Positions 1 to 7,646 of a stretch of 22,196 nucleotides of DNA are shown here, piece after piece. The DNA lies in assembly GCA_019113125.1 (NCBI GenBank), contig DXIA01000033.1, positions 1 through 22,196 on the forward strand, given 5' to 3'. Origin of the DNA: Candidatus Pygmaiobacter gallistercoris. GTDB taxonomy: Bacteria; Bacillota; Clostridia; Oscillospirales; Ruminococcaceae. The translations under genes were made by a program, and so were the position numbers. Every line of letters begins with the position of its first letter. Within the stretch, counting starts at the first letter, position 1. Below the pieces are notes generated by a model. It did not search any database. It had not been told where the DNA came from and was given only the letters and a program-made list of their open reading frames with translations.

Positions 1-48
1 TGTGGCAGAAAACCGAACCCTTTGCGCTCCCAGCTGAGCTACGGGCCC
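1..48 (-). tRNA. 5' part of a tRNA-like gene, cut by the window edge; identity unresolved
   Basis: Read on the minus strand from 48, the sequence begins with a tRNA-like acceptor strand (GGGCCCG), TA, and a D-arm-like GCTCAGCTGGGAGC. The D-arm is about two bases short of the usual GCTC...GAGC arrangement. The following bases do not form a normal 5-bp anticodon stem, so no anticodon can be read. The 3' half would lie outside the window. A strong promoter (81-109) points into it at the right distance. It may be a tRNA whose sequence is disturbed at a contig end, a degenerate tRNA, or another small RNA beginning like a tRNA. Confidence 0.4.
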
Positions 49-80
49 ATTTTTTGTTGCTCCCCGAAGGGCGCTTTTAT

Positions 81-109
81 ATTATACTTCGAGCGTTCGA
101 AATATGCAA
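81..109 (-). promoter_or_regulatory. Sigma-A promoter for the tRNA-like gene
   Basis: On the minus strand there is a -35 box TTGCAT (109-104), a 17-base spacer, and a perfect -10 box TATAAT (86-81). Transcription would start near 74, about 26 bases before the tRNA-like 5' end. It stands back to back with the nadE promoter, separated by a T-rich stretch. Confidence 0.6.
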
Positions 110-159
110 GAGTTTTTTTGAATTTTTTTATTTTTATTTTTTGCCCCGCGGCATTTGGA

Positions 160-188
160 TTGCATTGGTTTTTTGTGGCGGGTATAAT
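160..188 (+). promoter_or_regulatory. Sigma-A promoter of nadE
   Basis: The -35 box TTGCAT (160-165), a 17-base spacer and a perfect TATAAT -10 box (183-188) predict a start near 195. This excludes translation starts upstream of about 195, including the in-frame ATG at 187, and supports the GTG at 226. The run of T and A at 111-141 could act as an UP element. Confidence 0.7.
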
Positions 189-225
189 GAAAAGAGCAAT
201 TCTGATCATTCTGGAGGGAAACATC

Positions 226-2136
226 GTGAAGGATGGTTTTATCAAGGTCGCTGCCGCCAGCCCCAAGCTGCGGGTCGCAGACTGCCGTTACAACCTCGAA
301 GAGATCCTTGGGATGGTACACCGTGCCGCAAAAGAAGAGGTGCGGCTGCTGGTGCTGCCCGAGCTGTGCCTGACCGGCTACACCTGCGGCGACCTCTTCT
401 TCCAGTCCATCCTGCAGCAGGGGGCGCTGGATGCGCTAAAGGCCCTCATGGAGGAGACCCGCGCGCTCGAGATGCTGATCGTCGTCGGGCTGCCGTTTGC
501 CGACGGCGGCAAGCTGTACAACTGCGCGGCGGTGCTCCAGCAGGGCCGGCTGCTCGGCCTGGTGCCGAAGTCCAACCTTCCCAACTACGCCGAGTTCTAC
601 GAGCGCCGGCAATTCACCCCCGCCTTTGCCGGGGTGCGGCAGATCGAATTCTGTGGCCAGCAGGTGCCGTTTGGGACCGGGCTGCTCTTCTGTTGCCGCG
701 AGCTGCCCGAGTTCTCTCTCGGGGTCGAGATCTGCGAGGACCTCTGGGTGCCGCTGCCCCCCTCCACCCGGCTCGCGCTGGCCGGGGCGACGGTCATCGC
801 CAACCCCTCGGCGAGCGATGAGACGATCGGCAAGGCGGACTACCGGCGCAGCCTGATCTCCTCCCAGTCCGCCCGGCTGCTCTGCGGTTACATCTACGCC
901 GACGCCGGGATGGGAGAGTCCAGCTCGGACCTCGTCTTTGCCGGGCATGACCTGATCGCCGAAAACGGCGCGCTGCTGGCCGAGAGCCGGCCCTTCACCG
1001 AGAATCTGGTCCTCAGCGAGATCGACGTCGCCCGGCTCTCAAATGAACGGCGGCGGACCACCACCTTCCCCGACCGGTGTGACGAGGGGATCCAGCGGAT
1101 CGCGTTCAGCTGGACACCGCGGGAGACGGTATTGACCCGCAGTTTCCCGATCCGCCCGTTTGTGCCGGACGACAAGGCCGACCGGGAGGCCCGCTGCGAG
1201 GAGATCTTCTCGATCCAGGCAAACGGGCTCTGCAAGCGGATCCGGCACACCGGCTGCGGCTCGCTGGTGATCGGGATCAGCGGCGGGCTGGACAGCTGCC
1301 TCGCGCTGCTGGTCGCGGTGCGGGCGCTCGATCTGCTCGGGCGGCCCCGGACCGACCTCATCGCGGTGACCATGCCCTGCTTCGGCACGACCCAGCGCAC
1401 CAAGTCCAACGCCGAGCTGCTCTGCAACACCCTTGGGGTGACCTTCAACACGGTCAACATCGCCGAGGCGGTGCGGGTGCATTTCCGGGACATCGGGCAC
1501 AGCGAGTCGGAGCTGGACGTCGTCTATGAGAACGCGCAGGCGCGGGAGCGCACCCAGGTGCTGATGGACATCGCAAACCAGATGAACGGCCTTGTGATCG
1601 GCACCGGCGATCTGTCCGAGCTGGCGCTGGGCTGGGCGACCTACAACGGCGACCACATGTCGATGTACGGGGTCAACGCCTCGGTGCCCAAGACGCTGGT
1701 GCGGTATATGGTGCAGTACGCGGCGGACACCGCCGACAGCGCGCCGCTGCGGGCGGTGCTGCTGGACATCCTCGACACCCCGGTCAGCCCCGAGCTGCTG
1801 CCGGCCGACGGCGAGGACATCGCCCAGCGGACCGAGGACATCGTCGGGCCGTATGAGCTGCACGACTTCTTCCTGTACTATCTGATGCGGCTGGGGTTCT
1901 CCCCCCGCAAGATCTACCGGCTGGCGCTGCTCGCGTTTGAGGAGATGTTCGGGCCGGAGGAGATTCTCAAATGGCTGCGGATCTTCTGCCGCCGGTTCTT
2001 TGCCCAGCAGTTCAAGCGCAACTGTCTGCCCGACGGACCGAAGGTGGGCAGCGTCTCCCTCTCCCCCCGCGGCGACTGGCGGATGCCAAGTGATGCCTGC
2101 GCGGCGCTCTGGCTGAAGGAATTGGAGGAGCTGTAA
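226..2136 (+). CDS. nadE: Glutamine-dependent NAD+ synthetase
   Basis: This enzyme makes NAD+ from deamido-NAD+ and ATP in the cytoplasm, using ammonia released from glutamine by its own N-terminal domain. It is 636 residues long, normal for the two-domain form. The nitrilase-type amidase domain (about 1-270) carries the triad Glu46 (LPELCLTGY), Lys115 (VPKSNLPNY) and Cys170 (VEICEDLW). The synthetase domain (about 325-636) has the PP-loop SGGLDS at 352-357 and the GTGDLSELALGW and YNGDHMSMYGVNASVPK motifs. GTG at 226 is chosen because GGAGGG lies 8 bases upstream and the promoter -10 ends at 188; upstream in-frame ATGs lie within or before the promoter. It is a single-gene unit closed by the terminator at 2141-2172. 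Confidence 0.95.
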   Translation: MKDGFIKVAAASPKLRVADCRYNLEEILGMVHRAAKEEVRLLVLPELCLTGYTCGDLFFQSILQQGALDALKALMEETRALEMLIVVGLPFADGGKLYNCAAVLQQGRLLGLVPKSNLPNYAEFYERRQFTPAFAGVRQIEFCGQQVPFGTGLLFCCRELPEFSLGVEICEDLWVPLPPSTRLALAGATVIANPSASDETIGKADYRRSLISSQSARLLCGYIYADAGMGESSSDLVFAGHDLIAENGALLAESRPFTENLVLSEIDVARLSNERRRTTTFPDRCDEGIQRIAFSWTPRETVLTRSFPIRPFVPDDKADREARCEEIFSIQANGLCKRIRHTGCGSLVIGISGGLDSCLALLVAVRALDLLGRPRTDLIAVTMPCFGTTQRTKSNAELLCNTLGVTFNTVNIAEAVRVHFRDIGHSESELDVVYENAQARERTQVLMDIANQMNGLVIGTGDLSELALGWATYNGDHMSMYGVNASVPKTLVRYMVQYAADTADSAPLRAVLLDILDTPVSPELLPADGEDIAQRTEDIVGPYELHDFFLYYLMRLGFSPRKIYRLALLAFEEMFGPEEILKWLRIFCRRFFAQQFKRNCLPDGPKVGSVSLSPRGDWRMPSDACAALWLKELEEL

Positions 2137-2140
2137 CGAC

Positions 2141-2172
2141 AAAAAAGCCCCACAGGCTGTGGGGCTTTTTTT
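2141..2172. terminator. Two-way rho-independent terminator between nadE and the hydrolase gene
   Basis: The 9-bp stem AGCCCCACA/TGTGGGGCT with a GGC loop is flanked by A-run 2141-2146 and a T-run from 2166. It can stop nadE on the plus strand and the uxaA-hydrolase transcript on the minus strand; the two stop codons are only 43 bases apart. Confidence 0.85.
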
Positions 2173-2179
2173 GATTGGA

Positions 2180-3943
2180 TTAACCGATCGGGTTCGCACC
2201 GGGGATCGCGATACCGAGGAAGAACACGCAGAAGAAGATGCCGACCCAGACCGTGCCGGTCTTGCGGTAGAGCACCGTGTTCGCGGTCGCCGCGACGTTG
2301 CCCAGCAGCATGTAGTTGTACATATAGTAGGTGTGCCCGACGCTGTCAACTGCATCCCAGAAAATGCTCATGTCGTTGAGCCGCATATTGACGAAGAAGT
2401 AGAGCATCAGCAGCAGCTGGCCGACCAGACAGTTGATGACGATGTCCCGGGCCATGTCCTTGGTCGGGTGGCCGGTCGAGGGCAGCCGTCTGGTGATGTT
2501 GCCGCCCAGACTCATGCCGGCGAAGAGCACGAAGAAGATGGGCAGATAGAGCAGGCTGCGGGAGACGCGATCCCAGGAGACCCCTCTCATCTGCATGAAC
2601 CAGGCCTGGAAACTCAAACCGAAGTCGGCGTCCAGCACATAGAGGATGGTGAGGCCGACCCCCGCGCCGATCGCCGCGGCGAGCGCCGCCTTGCCGATGC
2701 CGATCCACTGGCCGGCGGCGGTGCGGTCCTTGAAGAGGAGACCGCAGTCGCTCATCTTCAGTTTCTCCCTGCGGAAGAAGGTGAAGTAGAACAGGCAGAT
2801 CTCATACAGGCCGAGGCCCAGGTAAAAGAGCACGAACCGGTTGGTGGTCGAGACCGGGAAGAGGGTGGTCGGCTCGGTCATGCCCAGCGGTCCGGCGGAC
2901 AGCCAGTTGATGAAGATGAACCAGGGCACGACCGGCAGCATGCTCAGCAGTGCCGAACGGATCCACCGCTTGCCGGTTCTGCCGATGCAGGGGGTCAGCG
3001 GCTGGGTCGCCGCCTGGAAGAACGGATGCTTGCAGACGAAGAGCACCAGGCTGATCATCAGCGAGGCGAGGGAGATCATCGCGACCAGCGAGACGGCGTA
3101 CTGGGTGCTGACCGCCAGCGTATCCCGCGGGGCGATGGTGGTGTCGGTCGGGACGATCCGCTCGAGGTAGTCGCAGACCATGCCGATCACCTTCGGGTTC
3201 CAGCGGCCGGCGCAGTGCTGTGCGCCGAGGCCGGAATACGGGACAAAGACGCGGTAGTTGTTCTCCTCGACCGAGCCGTACTCCTTCTCAAACTCCGGCA
3301 GGCTGCCGTCGGTGCCGTAGACCTTCTGGAAGAACTTCTTGTTCATCTCCTCCGGCTCATACATCCGGTTCATCCAGTCGCCTTCACCGATGATGGTGAC
3401 CAGGTTGCCGGTAAAGGTGTCGCCGAACTGTTTCTGGTCCCGCATCGCGGCGACCGCGACGCCGCCGGCGATGTCGCACTGATCCACCACGACGCCGGTC
3501 CAGCTGCCGCCGCGGCTGTGGCCGGTGGCGAGGATCTTGGTCGGGTCAATGAAGGGCAGCGTCTTGATGTGATCGACGAACTCGAGCACCGTCTTGGTCG
3601 GGTCGCTGAACCCGTCCTCCGACATGCCCGAACCGCCGACATCCAGCATGAAGACGTTGTAGCCCCGGCGGACCAACTCGACCGCCCAGCTGCTGAACGC
3701 CTGTGCGCTCTCGTTGTTGCCGTGGAACATCACGACGGCGGGGCCGGGATTCTCATCGGTCGAGGTCTTCTGGACAAAGGAGACGTAGCTGTACTGGTGC
3801 CCGTTCTCCGACAGGATGTACTCCCGGCGGACCTTTGCCATGCCCCAGCCGGTGTAAAAGCCCTGCATGATCAGCACGCTGACCAGAAAGACGATCAGCG
3901 AGATCAGCAGGACGGACTTCGGTTTTCTTTCCTTCTGATTCAT
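2180..3943 (-). CDS. Membrane-anchored alpha/beta hydrolase with C-terminal multi-helix domain
   Basis: The protein has 587 residues. A basic N-terminus and one hydrophobic helix (about 11-28) are followed by an alpha/beta-hydrolase domain (about 45-265). This has an oxyanion-type HG (74-75), a nucleophile elbow GHSRGG with Ser143, a candidate acid Asp189 (GEGDW) and a candidate catalytic His243 (AQHCAGRW). From about 280 to 585 it has seven or eight hydrophobic segments. A single N-terminal helix would place the hydrolase outside the membrane. ATG at 3943 has GAGGAGG about 8 bases upstream. The gene lies 60 bases downstream of the uxaA-like gene with no terminator between, so the two are probably co-transcribed. 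The substrate is unknown; an esterase, peptidase or acyl-transfer role on envelope or sugar esters is possible. The family call is firm, the role is not. Confidence 0.85.
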   Translation of the reverse strand: MNQKERKPKSVLLISLIVFLVSVLIMQGFYTGWGMAKVRREYILSENGHQYSYVSFVQKTSTDENPGPAVVMFHGNNESAQAFSSWAVELVRRGYNVFMLDVGGSGMSEDGFSDPTKTVLEFVDHIKTLPFIDPTKILATGHSRGGSWTGVVVDQCDIAGGVAVAAMRDQKQFGDTFTGNLVTIIGEGDWMNRMYEPEEMNKKFFQKVYGTDGSLPEFEKEYGSVEENNYRVFVPYSGLGAQHCAGRWNPKVIGMVCDYLERIVPTDTTIAPRDTLAVSTQYAVSLVAMISLASLMISLVLFVCKHPFFQAATQPLTPCIGRTGKRWIRSALLSMLPVVPWFIFINWLSAGPLGMTEPTTLFPVSTTNRFVLFYLGLGLYEICLFYFTFFRREKLKMSDCGLLFKDRTAAGQWIGIGKAALAAAIGAGVGLTILYVLDADFGLSFQAWFMQMRGVSWDRVSRSLLYLPIFFVLFAGMSLGGNITRRLPSTGHPTKDMARDIVINCLVGQLLLMLYFFVNMRLNDMSIFWDAVDSVGHTYYMYNYMLLGNVAATANTVLYRKTGTVWVGIFFCVFFLGIAIPGANPIG

Positions 3944-4003
3944 TGTTCTACCTCCTCATTGTTACGACCAAACCTTGCGCTGTGCTGTTTTAATCACCTC
4001 TTT

Positions 4004-5506
4004 TTACACGAAACGGCAGACATGGTCCACCGCAATATCCGAAAATCCATACGCCTCCGCCTTGGTCAGGCGGCCGTTGCTGACCTCGAGCACCCGCTCG
4101 AGCAGCAGCTGCCCCATCTCCCTTGCGGTCTTCTCCCCCCGGACGATGGCGGACAGGTCGACGTCCATGTTGTCCTCCATGCAGCGGTAGGTCCGTTCGT
4201 TCGCGGTCACCTTGATGACCGGGACGATCGCGTTGCCGGTCGGGGTGCCCCGCCCGGTGGTGAAGATGACGACCTGACAGCCGCCCGCCACCATCGAGGT
4301 GACCGACGAGATGTCGTAGCCGGCGGTGTCCATCACAATCGCACCGTGGCGGGTCGGCCGCGCCGCCTGCTCGAGCACCTCAACGATCGGCCGGGTACCG
4401 CCCTTGCGGATGCAGCCCAGGCTCTTCTCATCCAGCGTCGAGAGCCCGCCCGCCTTGTTGCCGGGGGTGGGCTGGCCGGCGCGGCAATCCTGGCCCGCCG
4501 CCTTGAGGTGCTCCTCATAGGCGCGGCAGACCTCGATGATCTCGTTGTGGATCTTCGGGGTCGCGGCCCGCTTTGCGACGACGTGTTCGGCCCCGATCCA
4601 CTCGATCGACTCGCTCATCATGCTGGTCGCGCCGTAGTCCACCAGCAGATCGCTCAGCTCCCCCACCGCGGGGTTGCTGGCAATGCCGGAGGTCGCGTCG
4701 GAACCGCCGCACTCGATCCCCAGGAACAGCTCGGAGAGATCGAACAGCTCCTTCTGCTGCAGCGCAGCCTGCGCCGCCATCTCCCGCGCGGCCCGCACCG
4801 CCTTCTCGATCGTCTTGAGGGTGCCCCCCTCCTCCTGAATCCCGAAGGAGACCACCGGTTTCGAGGTCATCGACTGGATCTTCTCCCGCAGCTGTCGGTG
4901 CCCCACCGTCTCGCAGCCCAGCCCGATGATGACCACCCCGTAGACATTGGGGTTGCAGGCAAAGCCGGTGAGCACCTTCTGGGACATCGCGGTGTTCGCC
5001 GCGACGTCCGAGCAGCCGGTGTTGAAGATGATGTTCACCGCCCCCCGCACCTGGCTCGCGACGATTCGAGCCGTCTCGCTGCCGCAGGAGCAGCCGGGCA
5101 GGATCAGCACATGGTTGCGGATGCCCGGCCGGCCCTCAGCCCGCCGGTATCCCCAGAATTTGAGCCCGCTCTTGGTGGGGACGAGCTCCGACACCGGCTG
5201 GTCGGTTTCGGGCACCAGCTCGCCGTCGTAGTCCCGCGGGACGCTGTAGATGTTCTCATGACTGACCCAGCACCCCTGCCCGATCGGCCGATTTGTCCGG
5301 CCGATCAGCTCGCCGTACTTGAGTACATCGACCCCCTCCGACAGCGGCACCAGCGCCGCCTTGTGGCAGGCGGGGATCTCCTGCGCCGCCGTCAGGCTGC
5401 ACTGCATCCCTTCCTTCTGATAGACAATCTTCTCCCCTGCGGCGACCGTCCGCACACAGGTCACAACATTATCCTTTGGATCCATCAACAACGCGTTGAC
5501 TTCCAT
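4004..5506 (-). CDS. uxaA: UxaA/GarD-family sugar-acid dehydratase (altronate dehydratase-like)
   Basis: Family members are metal-dependent lyases that remove water from sugar acids such as D-altronate or D-galactarate, giving 2-keto-3-deoxy acids. The 500 residues match the full-length altronate dehydratase form. A SAF-like N-terminal domain (about 1-88) precedes the catalytic part. Conserved stretches are GYRRAEGRPGIRN (119-131), GCSDVAANTAMS (164-175), FLGIECGGSDATSG (261-274), GNKAGGLSTLDEKSLGC (349-365) and FTTGRGTPTGNA (415-426). ATG 5506 has a GGAGGG site about 6 bases upstream. No other hexuronate gene (uxaB, uxaC, kdgK, kdgA) is in the window, so the substrate cannot be fixed; galactarate or another aldonate is possible. 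It is divergent from a LysR regulator and followed by the hydrolase gene. Confidence 0.88.
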   Translation of the reverse strand: MEVNALLMDPKDNVVTCVRTVAAGEKIVYQKEGMQCSLTAAQEIPACHKAALVPLSEGVDVLKYGELIGRTNRPIGQGCWVSHENIYSVPRDYDGELVPETDQPVSELVPTKSGLKFWGYRRAEGRPGIRNHVLILPGCSCGSETARIVASQVRGAVNIIFNTGCSDVAANTAMSQKVLTGFACNPNVYGVVIIGLGCETVGHRQLREKIQSMTSKPVVSFGIQEEGGTLKTIEKAVRAAREMAAQAALQQKELFDLSELFLGIECGGSDATSGIASNPAVGELSDLLVDYGATSMMSESIEWIGAEHVVAKRAATPKIHNEIIEVCRAYEEHLKAAGQDCRAGQPTPGNKAGGLSTLDEKSLGCIRKGGTRPIVEVLEQAARPTRHGAIVMDTAGYDISSVTSMVAGGCQVVIFTTGRGTPTGNAIVPVIKVTANERTYRCMEDNMDVDLSAIVRGEKTAREMGQLLLERVLEVSNGRLTKAEAYGFSDIAVDHVCRFV

Positions 5507-5569
5507 CTAACCACCCTCCGCGATCGACCAAAAATTTCTACATGATTCGCTTTCTTTTTGTGTGTCTTT

Positions 5570-5598
5570 ACAATAACACGGGATTGATATATAATCAA
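5570..5598 (-). promoter_or_regulatory. Possible promoter of the uxaA-like gene
   Basis: On the minus strand TTGATT (5598-5593), a 17-base spacer and TATTGT (5575-5570) match the consensus at four of six positions each. The -35 half lies inside the palindrome at 5583-5599, an arrangement in which a bound LysR protein could control RNA polymerase. The boxes are weak, as expected of an activated promoter. Confidence 0.4.
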
Positions 5599-5599
5599 T
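5583..5599. promoter_or_regulatory. LysR-type operator candidate (T-N11-A palindrome)
   Basis: ATTGAT-N5-ATCAAT is a perfect inverted repeat containing the T-N11-A pattern (T5585, A5597) typical of LysR-type binding sites. It lies between the divergent lysR and uxaA-like genes, 54 bases before the lysR start. Confidence 0.55.
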
Positions 5600-5619
5600 T
5601 TTATAAAAATTATATATCT

Positions 5620-5634
5620 ATAAATATAATTTAT
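5620..5634. repeat. AT-rich inverted repeat upstream of lysR
   Basis: ATAAAT-ATA-ATTTAT is a perfect inverted repeat just before the lysR ribosome-binding site (GGAG at 5640). It lies in a strikingly AT-rich stretch (5583-5638) within GC-rich DNA. It could be a second regulator contact for autorepression, or simply melted promoter DNA; a TATAAT at 5625-5630 is a possible lysR -10. Confidence 0.35.
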
Positions 5635-5652
5635 AATTTGGAGCGAGCGCTT

Positions 5653-6594
5653 ATGAGTCCCGAGATGGAGTACATCTATACCGTTTATCAAGAGGGAAGT
5701 TTTTCCAAGGCGGCGGAAAAGCTCTACCTGACCCAGCCGGCGCTGAGCATCGCGGTGCGGAAGGTGGAGCGGTCGATCGGAATGCCGCTGTTCGACCGCA
5801 GCTGCAAGCCGCTCGCGCTAACCCCGGCGGGTGAAATCTATCTGGAAACGATCAAAAAAATGCTGCTGCTCGAAAAGGAGCAACAGCAGAAACTAAACGA
5901 TATTCAACATCTGGTCACCGGCTCCATCCGTCTGGGCGGCACCCACTATCTGAACGCCTACATCCTGCCCGGGATCCTCGCCCGGTTCAGCCGGCGGTAT
6001 CCCGGGGTCGAACTGCAGATCACCGAGCAGAGCTCCTACAGTCTGGTTCAGATGCTCTCCGCCCGTCAGATTGATCTCACCTTCAACTGCAGCCCAACAC
6101 TGGTGAAGGACTTTGCCCGCTACCCGCTGTTCGAGGACCGGGTCCTGCTCGCCGTTCCAAGGGATGACCCCTTCAATGAGAAGTATACCGGTTTTGCGCT
6201 GACCGCGGCTGAGATCCGCCGCGGCCGGCATCTGCTTCCGGACTGCCCAAAATTGCCGCTCGCGGCGCTGGCGGAGCCCGAGCTGATCCTGCTGCGCAGG
6301 GGCAACAACCTCTATGAGCGCTCGAGCGAGATGTTCGCCGCAGCCGGGGTGACCCCGCGGATCCGGATGGACCTGAACCAGATGGTCACCGCCTACCATC
6401 TCGCCGAGGCGGGGATGGCGGCCGCCCTGATCAGCGACCGGATCGTCCGGGCCGAGAGCGACTCGCTGCGGTTCTATGCGCCGGACAGCCCCCTCGCGAC
6501 CCGGGTCTTCTACATCCTGGTGAACCGGGACGCCTATGTCCCGGTCGCGGTGCGCCGGTTCGTCGAGGAGGCACGGGACTGGATGCGCCGTTAA
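5653..6594 (+). CDS. LysR-family transcriptional regulator
   Basis: The protein has 313 residues, the usual LysR size. An N-terminal winged helix-turn-helix (about 1-62) shows the family pattern GSFSKAAEKLYLTQPALS, VRKVERSIGMPLFDR and LTPAG. A periplasmic-binding-like effector domain (about 90-300) follows. ATG 5653 is chosen because GGAG lies 9 bases upstream and the helix-turn-helix starts at the normal distance; an upstream in-frame ATG at 5542 would add residues encoded by the AT-rich operator DNA. Divergent orientation to the uxaA-like gene suggests it controls that gene in response to a sugar acid or product; this is inference. Its stop overlaps a short coding remnant on the other strand. 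Confidence 0.92.
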   Translation: MSPEMEYIYTVYQEGSFSKAAEKLYLTQPALSIAVRKVERSIGMPLFDRSCKPLALTPAGEIYLETIKKMLLLEKEQQQKLNDIQHLVTGSIRLGGTHYLNAYILPGILARFSRRYPGVELQITEQSSYSLVQMLSARQIDLTFNCSPTLVKDFARYPLFEDRVLLAVPRDDPFNEKYTGFALTAAEIRRGRHLLPDCPKLPLAALAEPELILLRRGNNLYERSSEMFAAAGVTPRIRMDLNQMVTAYHLAEAGMAAALISDRIVRAESDSLRFYAPDSPLATRVFYILVNRDAYVPVAVRRFVEEARDWMRR

Positions 6595-6749
6595 TCCTCC
6601 TCCCCGCCGGCATAGAGACGCTTTCCGAACCGGTACGCCCCTTCGAGGTGGGAGGTATTCGCGATCTGCGGCCCGCCGCCGGTCTCCCCGCAGCCGCTTA
6701 ACATCATTTTGAGCGCGTGGAGATCGAGCGTTTTTCGGGCATTTTTTCT
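6591..6749 (-). pseudogene. Short coding remnant (about 52 codons), family not recognised
   Basis: On the minus strand an open frame runs from an in-frame TAG (6750-6752) to TAA (6591-6593). Its C-terminal part reads like real protein with GC-rich third positions, ending GCGETGGGPQIANTSHLEGA then YRFGKRLYAGGEED. The only ATGs (6707 and 6704) lack a ribosome-binding site and leave 38 residues. It therefore looks like the 3' end of a gene that lost its front. It overlaps the LysR stop by four bases. It could instead be a tiny real gene or chance. Confidence 0.35.
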
Positions 6750-6775
6750 CTATACGGCATGCGGCCGGGGGCCCC

Positions 6776-7564
6776 TCACTTTCTGACCCGCAGCTCGGCG
6801 AGTGCGGCGTAGTGGAGCACATCAAACCGCTGCGGTGCAGACGCGGCGAGCATTCTTTTATGCTCCTCTTCCCATGCCGCGATCTCCTCTTTGGGCAGCG
6901 ACGCGCCGATGCCCCGGCAGGCCCGCATCCGGCCGTTCCAGCTCTCCCGGGTGAAGGGAACCGCGAGTCGGTACTCCTCGTGGTAGACCGGCTCGAACTC
7001 CTTGAGGTACCGCGCGGGGACCGGGATCGGGTGGATGGTGTCCCCCGCGCTGGCCCAGGCGGGGTTGTACCTGAGCACCAGTTTTTCACTGGCGTCCGCG
7101 ATCTTGTCCTCCTTCGGCAGCCAGCCCATATAGAGCAGCAGCAGCCGGCCGCCGGGTTTCAGCATCCGGGCGAGCTGCGGCGAAGTTCTCTCCGGATCAA
7201 AATACCAGAAACACTGGCAGGCGGTGATCACATCAAAGGAGTTCTCCGGAAAGTCAAGCTCCTCGGTAGCGGAGACCCGATAGTCGATCGACATCCCTTC
7301 GGAAAGTGTTCTCGCCGCCGCGATCTGCTCCGGCGAGAGGTCGACCGCGGTCCACTTCGCGCCGTACCGGTACAGATTGCGGGGCAGCACCCCGGTGCCG
7401 GTGCCGATGTCGAGGACCGACTGGCCTGCAATACAGAGCCCGCGGCCAAGGATCTTCCGGTAGAAGATCTGCGGGTAGATGTCCCGGTACTTCGCGTAGT
7501 CCGCCGAGGTCCTGCCCCAGTCAAACGCCCTGCCGCCGTCGATGTTCTTATCCCTGATCTCCAT
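6776..7564 (-). CDS. Class I SAM-dependent methyltransferase
   Basis: The protein has 262 residues with a Rossmann-type methyltransferase core. Motif I is VLDIGTGTGVLP (50-61), the acidic motif II residue is Asp75 (AVDLSPEQ), and motif LKPGGRLLLL follows further on. The start resembles a common clostridial group of small-molecule methyltransferases (FDWGRTSADYAKYR). ATG 7564 has GGGAGGGAG upstream and a TG-extended -10 at 7590-7598; longer in-frame reading would run through the folT terminator. The substrate is unknown; similar proteins are often labelled UbiE- or trans-aconitate-methyltransferase-like without proof. It is probably transcribed alone, although riboswitch-controlled readthrough from folT is possible. 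Confidence 0.85.
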   Translation of the reverse strand: MEIRDKNIDGGRAFDWGRTSADYAKYRDIYPQIFYRKILGRGLCIAGQSVLDIGTGTGVLPRNLYRYGAKWTAVDLSPEQIAAARTLSEGMSIDYRVSATEELDFPENSFDVITACQCFWYFDPERTSPQLARMLKPGGRLLLLYMGWLPKEDKIADASEKLVLRYNPAWASAGDTIHPIPVPARYLKEFEPVYHEEYRLAVPFTRESWNGRMRACRGIGASLPKEEIAAWEEEHKRMLAASAPQRFDVLHYAALAELRVRK

Positions 7565-7589
7565 AAAACTCCCTCCCCTGTTTTCCCCG

Positions 7590-7598
7590 ATTATACCA
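7590..7598 (-). promoter_or_regulatory. Extended -10 promoter of the methyltransferase gene
   Basis: TGGTATAAT on the minus strand has a perfect -10 hexamer with the TG extension. No good -35 box is seen, because the folT terminator occupies that position. The ribosome-binding site follows about 15 bases downstream. Confidence 0.5.
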
Positions 7599-7599
7599 C

Positions 7600-7642
7600 A
7601 AAAAACGGCCCCCGGAATTTGTCTGATCCGGGTGCCGTTTTT
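7600..7642 (-). terminator. Terminator of folT
   Basis: Arms 7604-7616 and 7627-7639 form about 12 base pairs with one mismatch around a 10-base loop. On the minus strand this is followed by a run of T (7605-7600). It lies just after the folT stop at 7647. Confidence 0.8.
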
Positions 7643-7646
7643 CAGT

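Noticed and set aside
22..225. An N-terminal extension of nadE upstream of GTG 226
   Set aside because: It would be encoded upstream of and across the predicted promoter, and the amidase domain begins right after 226.
2159..5545. A 1128-codon open frame on the plus strand across the hydrolase and uxaA-like genes
   Set aside because: It is antisense to two clear protein families, is low in complexity (rich in D, H, R, G, A), and has no matching ribosome-binding site. It results from GC-rich codon use on the other strand.
5893..7089. A 398-codon minus-strand frame spanning LysR, the remnant and the methyltransferase
   Set aside because: It crosses three better-supported reading frames and has arginine/proline-rich shadow composition.
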